Shown here: one piece after another, positions 10,018 to 17,657 of the stretch
How positions within the stretch are numbered: the first letter of the stretch is position 1
Layout: each line of letters begins with the position of its first letter
NCBI GenBank assembly: GCA_021769725.1
Contig: JAETSI010000008.1
Location: 1 to 64,000 of the forward strand
Direction: 5' to 3'
Length of the DNA: 64,000 bases
Source of the DNA: Oscillospiraceae bacterium
Lineage (GTDB): Bacteria; Bacillota; Clostridia; Oscillospirales; Ruminococcaceae
Notes under the pieces: model-generated
Told to the model about the DNA's origin: nothing
What the model saw: the letters and a program-made list of their open reading frames with translations, nothing else
Database searches by the model: none
Program-made: the position numbers and the translations under genes

Positions 10018-10061
10018 TAAAAATCTAATGACTCTGATTTTTATGTATAATCTTGAAAAAA

Positions 10062-10086
10062 GGCAGCTGGAATAACTCCAGCCGCC
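10062..10086 (-). terminator. Terminator of the cohesin-like/dockerin gene
   Basis: On the minus strand a 10-bp stem with one mismatch (GGCGGCTGGA / TCCAGCTGCC) is followed by TTTTTTC. Confidence 0.8.
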
Positions 10087-10098
10087 GGATATGATATA

Positions 10099-11817
10099 TT
10101 ATTTTTTCATCCATTCTTCAATAGAAAGCGGTTTTTCAACTGATGTCAGTGATGATAAATAAGTATAATAATTAAGTATTATGGTCGCATCAGAGCCTGT
10201 AATTATACCGTCGCCGGTTACATCAGCAGCCTTGAATTGAATGTCATTAAGTCCGTCGTCAAATCCGGAGTTTACAAGCGTATATGCCTGTAAAGCAAAA
10301 GTCGCATCAGAGCCGTTGATGATTCCGTCGAGAGTGACATCGCCGAGGAGATACTTTTTGTCGGGTTTATTTTCGGTGGCAGTAATAGTAACGGAAGCGG
10401 TGATCTCGCCGTAATTCTTGCTGTTGCAATGAATCGTGAGTGTATCTGTTCCGGCGGAAAGAATTGTTATCTGACTGCCGTTTATACTTGCAACGTTCCA
10501 GTTGCTGAAAGTCAGCCACACATTGTTGTCAAATGCATTGCTGTCTGAAAAATTATAGTCGATAGTGACCGTATTTCCTACATAAAGCTGATCTGGGTCA
10601 GGCTGACTGATGATGATATAAGGCTTTCCGGGAGGAAGCGTTGTTGTAGTGGTCGATGTAGAAGTGGAAGAAGTCGTTGAAGATGTTGTAGTGGTCGATG
10701 TAGAAGTGGAAGAAGTCGTTGAAGATGTGGTAGTGGTCGATGTAGAAGTGGAAGAAGTCGTTAAAGATGTGGTAGTGGTTGATGTAGAAGTGGAAGAAGT
10801 CGTTGAAGATGTGGTAGTGGTCGATGTAGTAGTCTGCGGCGGATCCTTTATTTCTACATAGAAATAATCATTGGCACTTACCCATTCTGAGAGGATATCA
10901 TTATAAATCCAGTAAGTGACGGTTATCCGGCATGAATGCGCATATGAATTGTCAAATCCATCAACAGAATATCTGTCAGTATGATCGGTAAAGATATCAT
11001 TTAAATGAACCAGTACATACTGTCCATTGTATATATGATAAGCATTCAGGATGAGCCCGGCTGCATCAAACTGTTCACCTACAGTATATTCGGTTTTGTA
11101 TGGCAGTGATGCAATTTCAAGCTTGGCGGTGAATTTAGGGTCTGTGGTTGTAACGGGTGGTGCTGTTGTTGTAGTAGTGGTGGTTGTAGTAGTAGTGGTA
11201 GTAGTAGTTGTAGTTGTAGTTGTTGTGTCAAAAGTAGTTCTCGGCGGCGGCAGAGTTATTTTTGTGGTGCTTTGGGAAGTACCTCCTGAAACGGTAATTC
11301 TTCCGTCTCTGAAAATTGGGAAGTATGCCTGACCGTTAGTTTCAAAGGCAGTCGTATCGTTTGATATCCATTTTATGTCATAGTCTCCGTTGGGGCAGCC
11401 GTCCGGAACGTGAAAGAATACTGAAAAAAGTGTACTCTTATCCGCACCGCCAGAAGCACTTGTAGAACCGTTTACGTCAAACATGATAGTATTTCCGCTG
11501 ATATTTGAAGATATGGTTGCGTCATATGCCGGACAGGTCGATGAGATACCGGTGATCTGGATAGGCGATGCTACGGAAAGTCCGATATCGTTTATCTGGC
11601 TGAGGGCAATAGGGTTGCGTACAATAATATTCACCTGAACGTCCGATCCCGGACCGGCTGTTTCAGAAACGACATACCATGTTGTACGGGAAGATGTGGC
11701 TGTGTTGTGTTCGGGAATTATCTGGGGCACTGCTTCTGCCGTTCCAGGAATTATGCACACGAGTGCGAGGAGCAGGCTGGTAAAAAGTGCAGTGATCTTG
11801 TTATGTCTGACTTTCAT
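10099..11817 (-). CDS. Secreted protein with cohesin-like, Ig-like and dockerin domains
   Basis: A 572-residue exported protein. Order: signal peptide 1-29; a beta-rich domain at about 43-178 that reads like a cohesin (AGPGSDVQVNIIV early; STLFSVFFHVPDGCPNGDY and DGRITV late); a linker with more than 20 consecutive threonines; a Big_3-like Ig domain (TEYTVGEQFD) at about 230-330; a Ser/Thr linker of four 14-residue repeats; a second Ig-like domain at about 398-483; and a C-terminal dockerin from about 489, nearly identical to those of the two LRR genes. If the first domain is a real cohesin, the protein is a small adaptor scaffoldin. It starts 47 nt after trkH with no promoter seen between, so read-through is possible. 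The cohesin assignment is tentative; the rest is firm. Confidence 0.75.
   Translation of the reverse strand: MKVRHNKITALFTSLLLALVCIIPGTAEAVPQIIPEHNTATSSRTTWYVVSETAGPGSDVQVNIIVRNPIALSQINDIGLSVASPIQITGISSTCPAYDATISSNISGNTIMFDVNGSTSASGGADKSTLFSVFFHVPDGCPNGDYDIKWISNDTTAFETNGQAYFPIFRDGRITVSGGTSQSTTKITLPPPRTTFDTTTTTTTTTTTTTTTTTTTTTAPPVTTTDPKFTAKLEIASLPYKTEYTVGEQFDAAGLILNAYHIYNGQYVLVHLNDIFTDHTDRYSVDGFDNSYAHSCRITVTYWIYNDILSEWVSANDYFYVEIKDPPQTTTSTTTTSSTTSSTSTSTTTTSLTTSSTSTSTTTTSSTTSSTSTSTTTTSSTTSSTSTSTTTTTLPPGKPYIIISQPDPDQLYVGNTVTIDYNFSDSNAFDNNVWLTFSNWNVASINGSQITILSAGTDTLTIHCNSKNYGEITASVTITATENKPDKKYLLGDVTLDGIINGSDATFALQAYTLVNSGFDDGLNDIQFKAADVTGDGIITGSDATIILNYYTYLSSLTSVEKPLSIEEWMKK
10640..10835. repeat. 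42-bp tandem repeats encoding a Ser/Thr linker
   Basis: About four 42-bp units encode the 14-residue unit SSTTSSTSTSTTTT of the linker between Ig-like domains. Units differ by only a few bases, so copy number could vary between strains. Confidence 0.85.
11158..11225. repeat. Threonine-codon microsatellite
   Basis: A run of more than 20 threonine codons (plus strand gta/gtg/gtt triplets) forms the linker after the cohesin-like domain. Thr-rich linkers of this kind are typical of Ruminococcus scaffoldins. Confidence 0.85.
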
Positions 11818-11864
11818 TTGTAAAACCTCCGTTTTCTAAAAGTTGTGGGAAATCATTTTCCGGT

Positions 11865-13301
11865 TTATTTTCTTTTGACTGCTAAAAGCAGTATGATCGG
11901 ATATATTTCAAGACGGCCTATCAGCATATCAAAGCAGAGAACTATTTTGGAGAATGACGACATATCTCCAAAGTTTCCTGCCGAGCCGAAGCGGCCAACT
12001 CCAAACCCGATATTGTTCATGGTTGTGATTACTGCCGAAGCAGATTCCTCAATGGTAAAACTGTCGAGAGTGACAAGCAGTATTGAAGTGAACATGAGCA
12101 GAATATAGATGATAAAATAAGATGTAACACCACGGACAACGTCTCTTTCTACAGGCTTTCCGTCCATTTTTACCGATGCCACCGAACGGGGATTGATGAT
12201 ATATTTAAGTTCCTTGATGCCGGCTTTGAACATTATAATGACACGTGATACTTTTAATCCTCCTCCGGTCGAACCGGCACACGATCCGATAAACATCAGT
12301 GTAAGCAGCAGCGTTTGAGAAAAAACAGGCCATGTGTTCGTATCAATGACAGAGAAACCTGTTGATGTGATCGTAGAAGCGGTCATGAAGAAAGAATATT
12401 TCAGCGCTTCAAGGAATCCGCTGTACATATTTCTTATATTGAAAGATATAAGCAGGGTCGCCGTCAGTATTATTCCAAGATAAGTTCTCAGTTCTTCATT
12501 TTTGAATACCATAGAAAAACGGCGGATAAGCAGATAATAGTAAAGGTTGAAGTTTACGCCGAAAATAATAATGAAAACAGCGATCACCATTTCAACATAG
12601 AGACTGTTGTAATGGGCTATACTGTTTCCGTAAATTGAAAAACCTCCTGTTCCTGCTGATGAGAATGTATGGACTACAGCGTCATAAAAGGAAAGTCCGC
12701 CGCACAGCAGCATAATTATTTCAATGACTGTAAGGGCGATATATATCCCATAGAGGATTCTGGCAGAGTTACCCGATTTTGATACAAGCCGCCCGACTTT
12801 AGGTCCGGGGCATTCGGCACGCATCATGTGCATGGTTCTTGAATCGTTGCTGGACATAATAGCAAGAACGATCATGATTATTCCCATGCCGCCCAGCCAG
12901 TGGGTGAACGAACGCCAGAAAAGCGATGATTTAGAAAGTTTCTCTACATTGCTCAATATCGATGAACCGGTTGTTGTGAATCCGGAAACCGTCTCAAACA
13001 GAGCATCCACGTAGTTTGGAATATCGCCGGATATTACAAAAGGAAGCGCACATACAGCCGATACTACGATCCATGAAGCGGCTACGCTTATAAATCCCTC
13101 CATAGAGTAGACGGAATTGTCTTTTGGTTTTTTTATTGTCACAGCAAAGCCGGGAATAAGAAGAATAAGGATAGGGATTCCGAAAGAGGCAATAATGTGC
13201 GTTTCTCCGTAAATGAATCCAACCAGAACAGGCAGGAGCATTGCAAGCCCGACTACCTTTGAGATCTGTCCAATTACGTATATTATCATTCGGTAATTCA
13301 T
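11865..13301 (-). CDS. trkH: Trk/Ktr potassium uptake channel subunit TrkH
   Basis: A polytopic membrane protein of about 478 residues that forms the potassium pore. The four selectivity-filter loops of the superfamily are visible: GFTTTGSS, GTGGFS, TITSTGFS and GSCAGSTGGG. It works with the TrkA regulator encoded just upstream. I prefer the ATG at 13301 (MNYRMIIYV); a TTG at 13328 would extend it by nine residues and overlap trkA, but has no ribosome binding site, whereas an AAGGAGC overlapping the trkA stop precedes the ATG at a long spacing. Confidence 0.92.
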   Translation of the reverse strand: MNYRMIIYVIGQISKVVGLAMLLPVLVGFIYGETHIIASFGIPILILLIPGFAVTIKKPKDNSVYSMEGFISVAASWIVVSAVCALPFVISGDIPNYVDALFETVSGFTTTGSSILSNVEKLSKSSLFWRSFTHWLGGMGIIMIVLAIMSSNDSRTMHMMRAECPGPKVGRLVSKSGNSARILYGIYIALTVIEIIMLLCGGLSFYDAVVHTFSSAGTGGFSIYGNSIAHYNSLYVEMVIAVFIIIFGVNFNLYYYLLIRRFSMVFKNEELRTYLGIILTATLLISFNIRNMYSGFLEALKYSFFMTASTITSTGFSVIDTNTWPVFSQTLLLTLMFIGSCAGSTGGGLKVSRVIIMFKAGIKELKYIINPRSVASVKMDGKPVERDVVRGVTSYFIIYILLMFTSILLVTLDSFTIEESASAVITTMNNIGFGVGRFGSAGNFGDMSSFSKIVLCFDMLIGRLEIYPIILLLAVKRK

Positions 13302-13320
13302 TGTACTTCCGGCTGCTCCT

Positions 13321-14679
13321 TTAGTCAAAAATATTGCTCAGATCATGGAAACCTTTGCTTGTAGTGACAACGACAACGCTGTCGTTTACCTGTAAGCAGT
13401 CGTCGCCTCTGGGGATAATAAGCTCGTTTCCCCTGACTATGCTTGCAATGAGTATACCGCTGCGTATCTTGAGCTTCTTTAGCGGAACTCCGACGTAATC
13501 CTTTTTATCTCTGACAATAAATTCAATAGCTTCCAAACGGTCGCCAACCAGTCTGTACAGTGTAGTGACATTATTTCCAAGAGAATTCTGCTTTGCTCTT
13601 ACATACTGAAGAATCTGGTTTACGGTAATTGATTTTGGTGAAACGATACTGTCAAGATTGAGCGTATCAGAAAGCTGTATCAGCGACATACGGTTTACCT
13701 TTGTGACGACCTTTTTCACGCCGTTTTTCTTGGCAAGAAGTGAAAGCAGGATGTTTTCCTCGTCGATACCTGTAAGTGTTACGACAGCATCGGCGTCATA
13801 GACCCTTTCCTCCCTTAGCAGATCGTGATCTGTGCCGTCAGCGCATGATATGTTTACTTTATTGAGATTCTCACTCAGCTCAAGGCAGCGCTTTTCGTCA
13901 ATCTCTATTATTTTTACTTTCACGCCCATTTCAATAAGCTGTTTTGACAGATGATAAGCCACACGTCCGCCGCCTATAAGTACAACGGATTTTACACGTT
14001 TTTCTCTGTATGCCGCACTTATGCTTCTAAAAAACTTTACCATTGCGCTATGTGAAGCTGTTATATGAATTTTATCCCCGGCTCTTAGAACAAAGCTGCC
14101 GTTGGGGATTATGAGTTCATCGTTTCTCTGAACGGCGCAGATGAGAACATCCAGCCGGAGACGTCTGGAGAGCTGGCTGAGGGCAATGTTATCCAGTATG
14201 CTGCCGGATGTTATCCTGATTTCTGCCAGATCAACCTGTCCTTTTGCAAATGATTCAATGTTGATAGCTTCGGGATATCGCAGAACCTTTGCTATTTCGT
14301 TGGCTGCATTGAAGTCGGGGTTGACCATCATGCTTATGCCAAGCTCTTCACGCATGAAAATTATTTGTTTGCCGAATCCGGGGCTGCGTACTCTTGAAAC
14401 GCAGTGGCGTGCCCCCATTTTTCTTGCGATAAGGCAGGAAAGGATATTTACTTCATCGGAATTTGTAACGGCTATGAAAATTCCTGTTTTGTCTACTTTA
14501 GCTTCATCAAGAATATCCGTGTGCAGTCCGTTTCCTACGATACCCATTACATCGCAGTCGTTTGTTATCGAGTTTATTTTGTCCTCGCTGAGGTCGATAA
14601 CGGTAATATTGTGTTCGCTGCTGAGGACTTCCGCCAGGGCGTATCCTACCTTTCCGCAGCCTACTATGATAATATCCAT
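13321..14679 (-). CDS. trkA: Trk system potassium uptake protein TrkA
   Basis: A 452-residue peripheral regulator with duplicated architecture: a Rossmann RCK-N domain at the start (IIVGCGKVGYALAE), RCK-C, a second RCK-N near residue 232 (VVLIGGGRVAYHL) and a second RCK-C to the end. It binds NAD(H)/ATP and gates TrkH. It is first in the trkA-trkH operon, with RBS CGGAGGAC and a strong promoter 227 nt upstream. The leader between promoter and gene contains the whole 160-bp hairpin element at 14696-14855. Confidence 0.95.
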   Translation of the reverse strand: MDIIIVGCGKVGYALAEVLSSEHNITVIDLSEDKINSITNDCDVMGIVGNGLHTDILDEAKVDKTGIFIAVTNSDEVNILSCLIARKMGARHCVSRVRSPGFGKQIIFMREELGISMMVNPDFNAANEIAKVLRYPEAINIESFAKGQVDLAEIRITSGSILDNIALSQLSRRLRLDVLICAVQRNDELIIPNGSFVLRAGDKIHITASHSAMVKFFRSISAAYREKRVKSVVLIGGGRVAYHLSKQLIEMGVKVKIIEIDEKRCLELSENLNKVNISCADGTDHDLLREERVYDADAVVTLTGIDEENILLSLLAKKNGVKKVVTKVNRMSLIQLSDTLNLDSIVSPKSITVNQILQYVRAKQNSLGNNVTTLYRLVGDRLEAIEFIVRDKKDYVGVPLKKLKIRSGILIASIVRGNELIIPRGDDCLQVNDSVVVVTTSKGFHDLSNIFD

Positions 14680-14695
14680 ATGTCCTCCGTCTGTT

Positions 14696-14855
14696 TATAC
14701 TCACCTCTGTTGCATAATATCCAGTAATGCTGACATAAATTTTGTCTGTCTGCGTTGTCGTCGTCACCATACGACAGTATGCTTTCCTCCTCCGCCTTGA
14801 CATACAAAATTTCTGTTCAGTATCCTTTGGATATTATGCAACAGAGGTGAGTATA
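14696..14855 (-). repeat. 160-bp hairpin leader element, copy 1 (upstream of trkA)
   Basis: Perfect 28-bp inverted repeats (14696-14723 and 14828-14855) enclose 104 bp. The pairing continues imperfectly inward (for example AAATTTTGT with ACAAAATTT) towards a conserved core with a GTCGT/ACGAC hairpin and an SD-like GGCGGAGGAGG on the minus strand. The same element occurs at 45434-45593 with the same length and orientation. It sits 17 nt before the trkA ATG and downstream of the trkA promoter, so it should be transcribed as a folded leader. An IS630-type MITE with TA ends is the main alternative. Confidence 0.85.
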
Positions 14856-14905
14856 ATGCACTATATATTTTTTGGCATAAAGCGTGTATATAATATCTCA
14901 GTTTA

Positions 14906-14934
14906 ATTATAACCCCACCGGTAAAGTTTGTCAA
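14906..14934 (-). promoter_or_regulatory. Promoter of trkA-trkH
   Basis: TTGACA (14934-14929) and TATAAT (14911-14906) on the minus strand with a 17-bp spacer. Transcription would start near 14899 and give a leader of about 220 nt that contains the complete hairpin element. The 328-bp trkA-serA gap is thus filled by leader, promoter and the serA terminator. Confidence 0.85.
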
Positions 14935-14956
14935 GGGATTTATGTGCACTTAACAA

Positions 14957-14988
14957 AAAATCTGCCGGAGATAAATCCGGCAGATTTT
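14957..14988 (-). terminator. Terminator of serC-serA
   Basis: Perfect 12-bp arms (core TCTGCCGG / CCGGCAGA), an 8-nt loop and a T6 run on the minus strand, 20 nt after the serA stop. Confidence 0.9.
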
Positions 14989-15007
14989 AATTTTGCATTA
15001 AACGTAA

Positions 15008-16168
15008 TTACTTTATGATTCTTACTCTTATAACACCGTCAACGGCATTGATCTTACCCTCGACAGAAGCAGGAACTTCGCCTGTAACGTCGAGCATGGT
15101 GTAAGCGAAATCCTTCTTGCTTGCGTTTACCATATTCTCAATGTTGATTCCCTCATTGCCTACAGCAGATGTGATAGAAGCGATAGTTGTAGGAACATTC
15201 TTGTGAATAACACAGATCTTTGTGCCGACTGCGTTCATGGAAGCATTTGGAAGATTTACACTGTTCTTAATGTTTCCGTTCTCAATGTAGTCGATAAGCT
15301 CCTGAGCAGCCATAACTGCGCAGTTATCTTCACTCTCGGGAGTAGAAGCTCCGAGATGGGGGAGAACGATGATATTATCAACGCCAAGAACAATATCATC
15401 AGCAAAGTCTGTAACGTACTTTGAAACTTTTCCGGCAGCAATAGCGTCAACAACTGCCTGGCTGTTGATAAGCTCGCCTCTTGCAAGATTTATGATGCGG
15501 ACGCCGTCTTTCATCATTGCGATCTGCTCTGCATCAATTGTGTTTTTTGTCTGGGGGGTATAGGGCATATGAATAGTGATATAGTCGCTGTTCTTATAAA
15601 TCTCATTAATATCAGAAACGACCTTTGTTGTGGGGTCAAGGTGAAGAGCAGCGCCGATAGAAAGGTACGGATCATAACCGATAACTTTCATTCCCAGAGC
15701 TTCGGCAGCGTTTGCAATCTGACCGCCGATAGCGCCGAGACCAATGATACCAAGAGTTTTACCCTTTATTTCAGGGCCGGCAAATTTGGATTTTCCACCC
15801 TCAACTGTTTTGGGAGCATCAGGTGTACCCTTGAGTGAAGCAGCCCATGCGGCAGCCTCTGTGATTTTTCTGGAAGCAAGGAGAAGAGCGCATATCGCAA
15901 GTTCCTTAACAGCGTTAGCGTTAGCGCCGGGAGTATTGAATACGCAGATTCCCTCCTGAGCACAGCGGTCAACAGGGATGTTGTTTACGCCTGCACCTGC
16001 ACGTGCAATAGCGATAAGATTATCGCCGAAAGTCATATCGTGCATTTTTGCGCTTCTTACCATGATAGCGTCAGGATTGGCGCAGTCGTCTGCAACGCTG
16101 TATTTGTTATTGTCAAAAATATCTATTCCGATCTTGGAAATCTTATTAAGTGTCTGAATCTTATACAT
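15008..16168 (-). CDS. serA: D-3-phosphoglycerate dehydrogenase
   Basis: A 386-residue NAD-dependent enzyme that oxidises 3-phosphoglycerate in the first step of serine synthesis. The Rossmann motif GLGAIGGQIA lies near residue 143, NLARGE near 230 and the catalytic-histidine segment LPHLGAST near 270. The C-terminus is a single ACT domain (about 315-386) that probably senses serine. This is the short SerA form without the intervening domain of longer types. serC lies upstream with a 42-codon ORF between them, so serine synthesis is one operon. Confidence 0.95.
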   Translation of the reverse strand: MYKIQTLNKISKIGIDIFDNNKYSVADDCANPDAIMVRSAKMHDMTFGDNLIAIARAGAGVNNIPVDRCAQEGICVFNTPGANANAVKELAICALLLASRKITEAAAWAASLKGTPDAPKTVEGGKSKFAGPEIKGKTLGIIGLGAIGGQIANAAEALGMKVIGYDPYLSIGAALHLDPTTKVVSDINEIYKNSDYITIHMPYTPQTKNTIDAEQIAMMKDGVRIINLARGELINSQAVVDAIAAGKVSKYVTDFADDIVLGVDNIIVLPHLGASTPESEDNCAVMAAQELIDYIENGNIKNSVNLPNASMNAVGTKICVIHKNVPTTIASITSAVGNEGINIENMVNASKKDFAYTMLDVTGEVPASVEGKINAVDGVIRVRIIK

Positions 16169-16214
16169 TTAAATTACCTCATTTCGCATCTGATGCATAT
16201 ATTGCCGCATGGCA

Positions 16215-16343
16215 TCAGGAAATAACACGTACTATAATAATGCCTATAACAGCGAGAACACCGCATACGGCTGCGATCTTCCCTCTGATACTGTTTCTTT
16301 TCTTTATGCGTTCTCTGGCTTCGTCGCTTAACTGAAAACTCAT
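16215..16343 (-). CDS. 42-residue single-helix membrane peptide in the serC-serA operon
   Basis: An ORF below usual length cut-offs. Its ATG overlaps the serC stop codon as ATGA, so translation is probably coupled. The product has a charged N-terminal half (LSDEARERIKKRN) and a hydrophobic C-terminal half (IAAVCGVLAVIGIIIV) ending in RVIS, a typical single transmembrane helix. The start is fixed by the overlap and the ORF fills the gap to serA, which starts 46 nt later. No family is recognised; function unknown. Confidence 0.65.
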   Translation of the reverse strand: MSFQLSDEARERIKKRNSIRGKIAAVCGVLAVIGIIIVRVIS

Positions 16344-17422
16344 GAATTTTCTTCCTCGAACTTCTTCATGAATGCAACAAGCTTTTCAACACCTTCGATA
16401 GGCATTGCATTGTAGATAGAAGCTCTCATGCCGCCGACAGTTCTGTGACCCTTAAGATTTTCAAATCCGGCAGCCTTGGATTCCTTAACAAACTTTGCAT
16501 CAAGTTCTGCGTTGCCTGTAACAAAAGGAACATTCATAAGGGATCTGTCTTTCTTTTCAACAGTACCCTTGAACATCTTGCTCTGGTCAAGGAAATCATA
16601 GAGAATAGCGGCTTTCTTTTCGTTGTGAGCCTTCATAGCCTCAAGACCGCCCATTTTCTTGATCCACTTGAATACCTTTCCGCAGATGTAGATGCCGTAG
16701 CAGGGAGGAGTATTGTAAAGAGAATCGTTGTCAGCCTGTGTTTTCCACTTAAGCATTGTAGGAGTACCTGCAAGAACATCATCACGGATAAGATCCTCAC
16801 GGATGATAGCGATAACAACGCCGGCAGGACCGATATTCTTCTGAACGCCGCCGTAGATAACGCCATATTTTGTTACATCTACAGGCTCTGAGAGGAAGCA
16901 TGAGGAAACGTCGGCAACGAGATCTTTACCCTTGGTATTCGGGAGCTGCCAGAACTTTGTACCGTAGATAGTGTTGTTTTCGCAGATGTAAACATAATCT
17001 GCGTCCTCGGGAATATCAAGGTCAGAACAATCAGGGATATATGAGAAGGTCTTGTCGGCAGATGAAGCTACAGCAACAGCCTCACCGTACATCTGAGCCT
17101 CCTGGTAAGCTTTTTTTGCCCACTGACCGGTAATGATGTAAGCTGCTTTCTTGTTTTTCATAAGGTTCATGGGGACTGCTGCGAACTGCTGTGAAGCGCC
17201 GCCCTGAAGGAAAAGTACTTTGTAATTATCAGGGATATTCATAAGGTCACGGAGATCCTGTTCTGCTTCTTTAATGATATTGTCGTATACCTTTGAACGG
17301 TGAGACATCTCCATTACGGACATACCGCATCCCTTATAGTCCATCATTTCGTCTGCTGCTTCCTGAAGAACTTCTTCGGGGAGAACGGCAGGACCTGCGC
17401 TGAAGTTATAAACTCTGCTCAT
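16340..17422 (-). CDS. serC: Phosphoserine aminotransferase
   Basis: A 360-residue PLP enzyme that makes O-phosphoserine from 3-phosphohydroxypyruvate. It begins MSRVYNFSAGPAVLPE, the classical SerC N-terminus, at the ATG at 17422 with GGAGG before it; an in-frame upstream ATG at 17476 would lie across the -10 region and is rejected. The PLP lysine is in GGVQKNIGPAG. It is the first gene of serC-smORF-serA. No phosphoserine phosphatase gene is nearby. Confidence 0.96.
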   Translation of the reverse strand: MSRVYNFSAGPAVLPEEVLQEAADEMMDYKGCGMSVMEMSHRSKVYDNIIKEAEQDLRDLMNIPDNYKVLFLQGGASQQFAAVPMNLMKNKKAAYIITGQWAKKAYQEAQMYGEAVAVASSADKTFSYIPDCSDLDIPEDADYVYICENNTIYGTKFWQLPNTKGKDLVADVSSCFLSEPVDVTKYGVIYGGVQKNIGPAGVVIAIIREDLIRDDVLAGTPTMLKWKTQADNDSLYNTPPCYGIYICGKVFKWIKKMGGLEAMKAHNEKKAAILYDFLDQSKMFKGTVEKKDRSLMNVPFVTGNAELDAKFVKESKAAGFENLKGHRTVGGMRASIYNAMPIEGVEKLVAFMKKFEEENS

Positions 17423-17478
17423 TGTAAAAACCTCCACTTTAAGTATATAAATATGATAGAATGTGCCATATATCAATA

Positions 17479-17507
17479 ATTATACTCCTTTAGGCAAAAT
17501 AAGTCAA
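17479..17507 (-). promoter_or_regulatory. Promoter of the serine operon
   Basis: TTGACT (17507-17502) and TATAAT (17484-17479) on the minus strand, 17-bp spacer. About 10 bp upstream of the -35 a perfect inverted repeat GCATATT-CGTC-AATATGC (17518-17535) could be a regulator site. Confidence 0.8.
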
Positions 17508-17657
17508 TAAGGGGTATGCATATTCGTCAATATGCACTAAAATGTTGATATTTATTTATCGTTGTTGGAAGTTGAGAGACTCTCAGAAATGATACGGCAG
17601 AGAAAACGGTGCACATGATGACGACTTTAGCGCATTTGTATTATCATATTAAAAGTT

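Noticed and set aside
10649..10861. Plus-strand ORF rich in valine and acidic residues
   Set aside because: It is the antisense of the Ser/Thr repeat linker; the same applies to the valine ORFs at 11051-11332 and 49875-50390.
14507..14803. 98-codon minus-strand ORF starting inside hairpin copy 1
   Set aside because: It runs out of frame through trkA; only its first part comes from the repeat element, and trkA is clearly the real gene.
14696..14855. Possible ydaO-type c-di-AMP riboswitch before the potassium genes
   Set aside because: The long terminal hairpin and core do not match the conserved ydaO blocks as I know them, and the same element precedes a cellulase.
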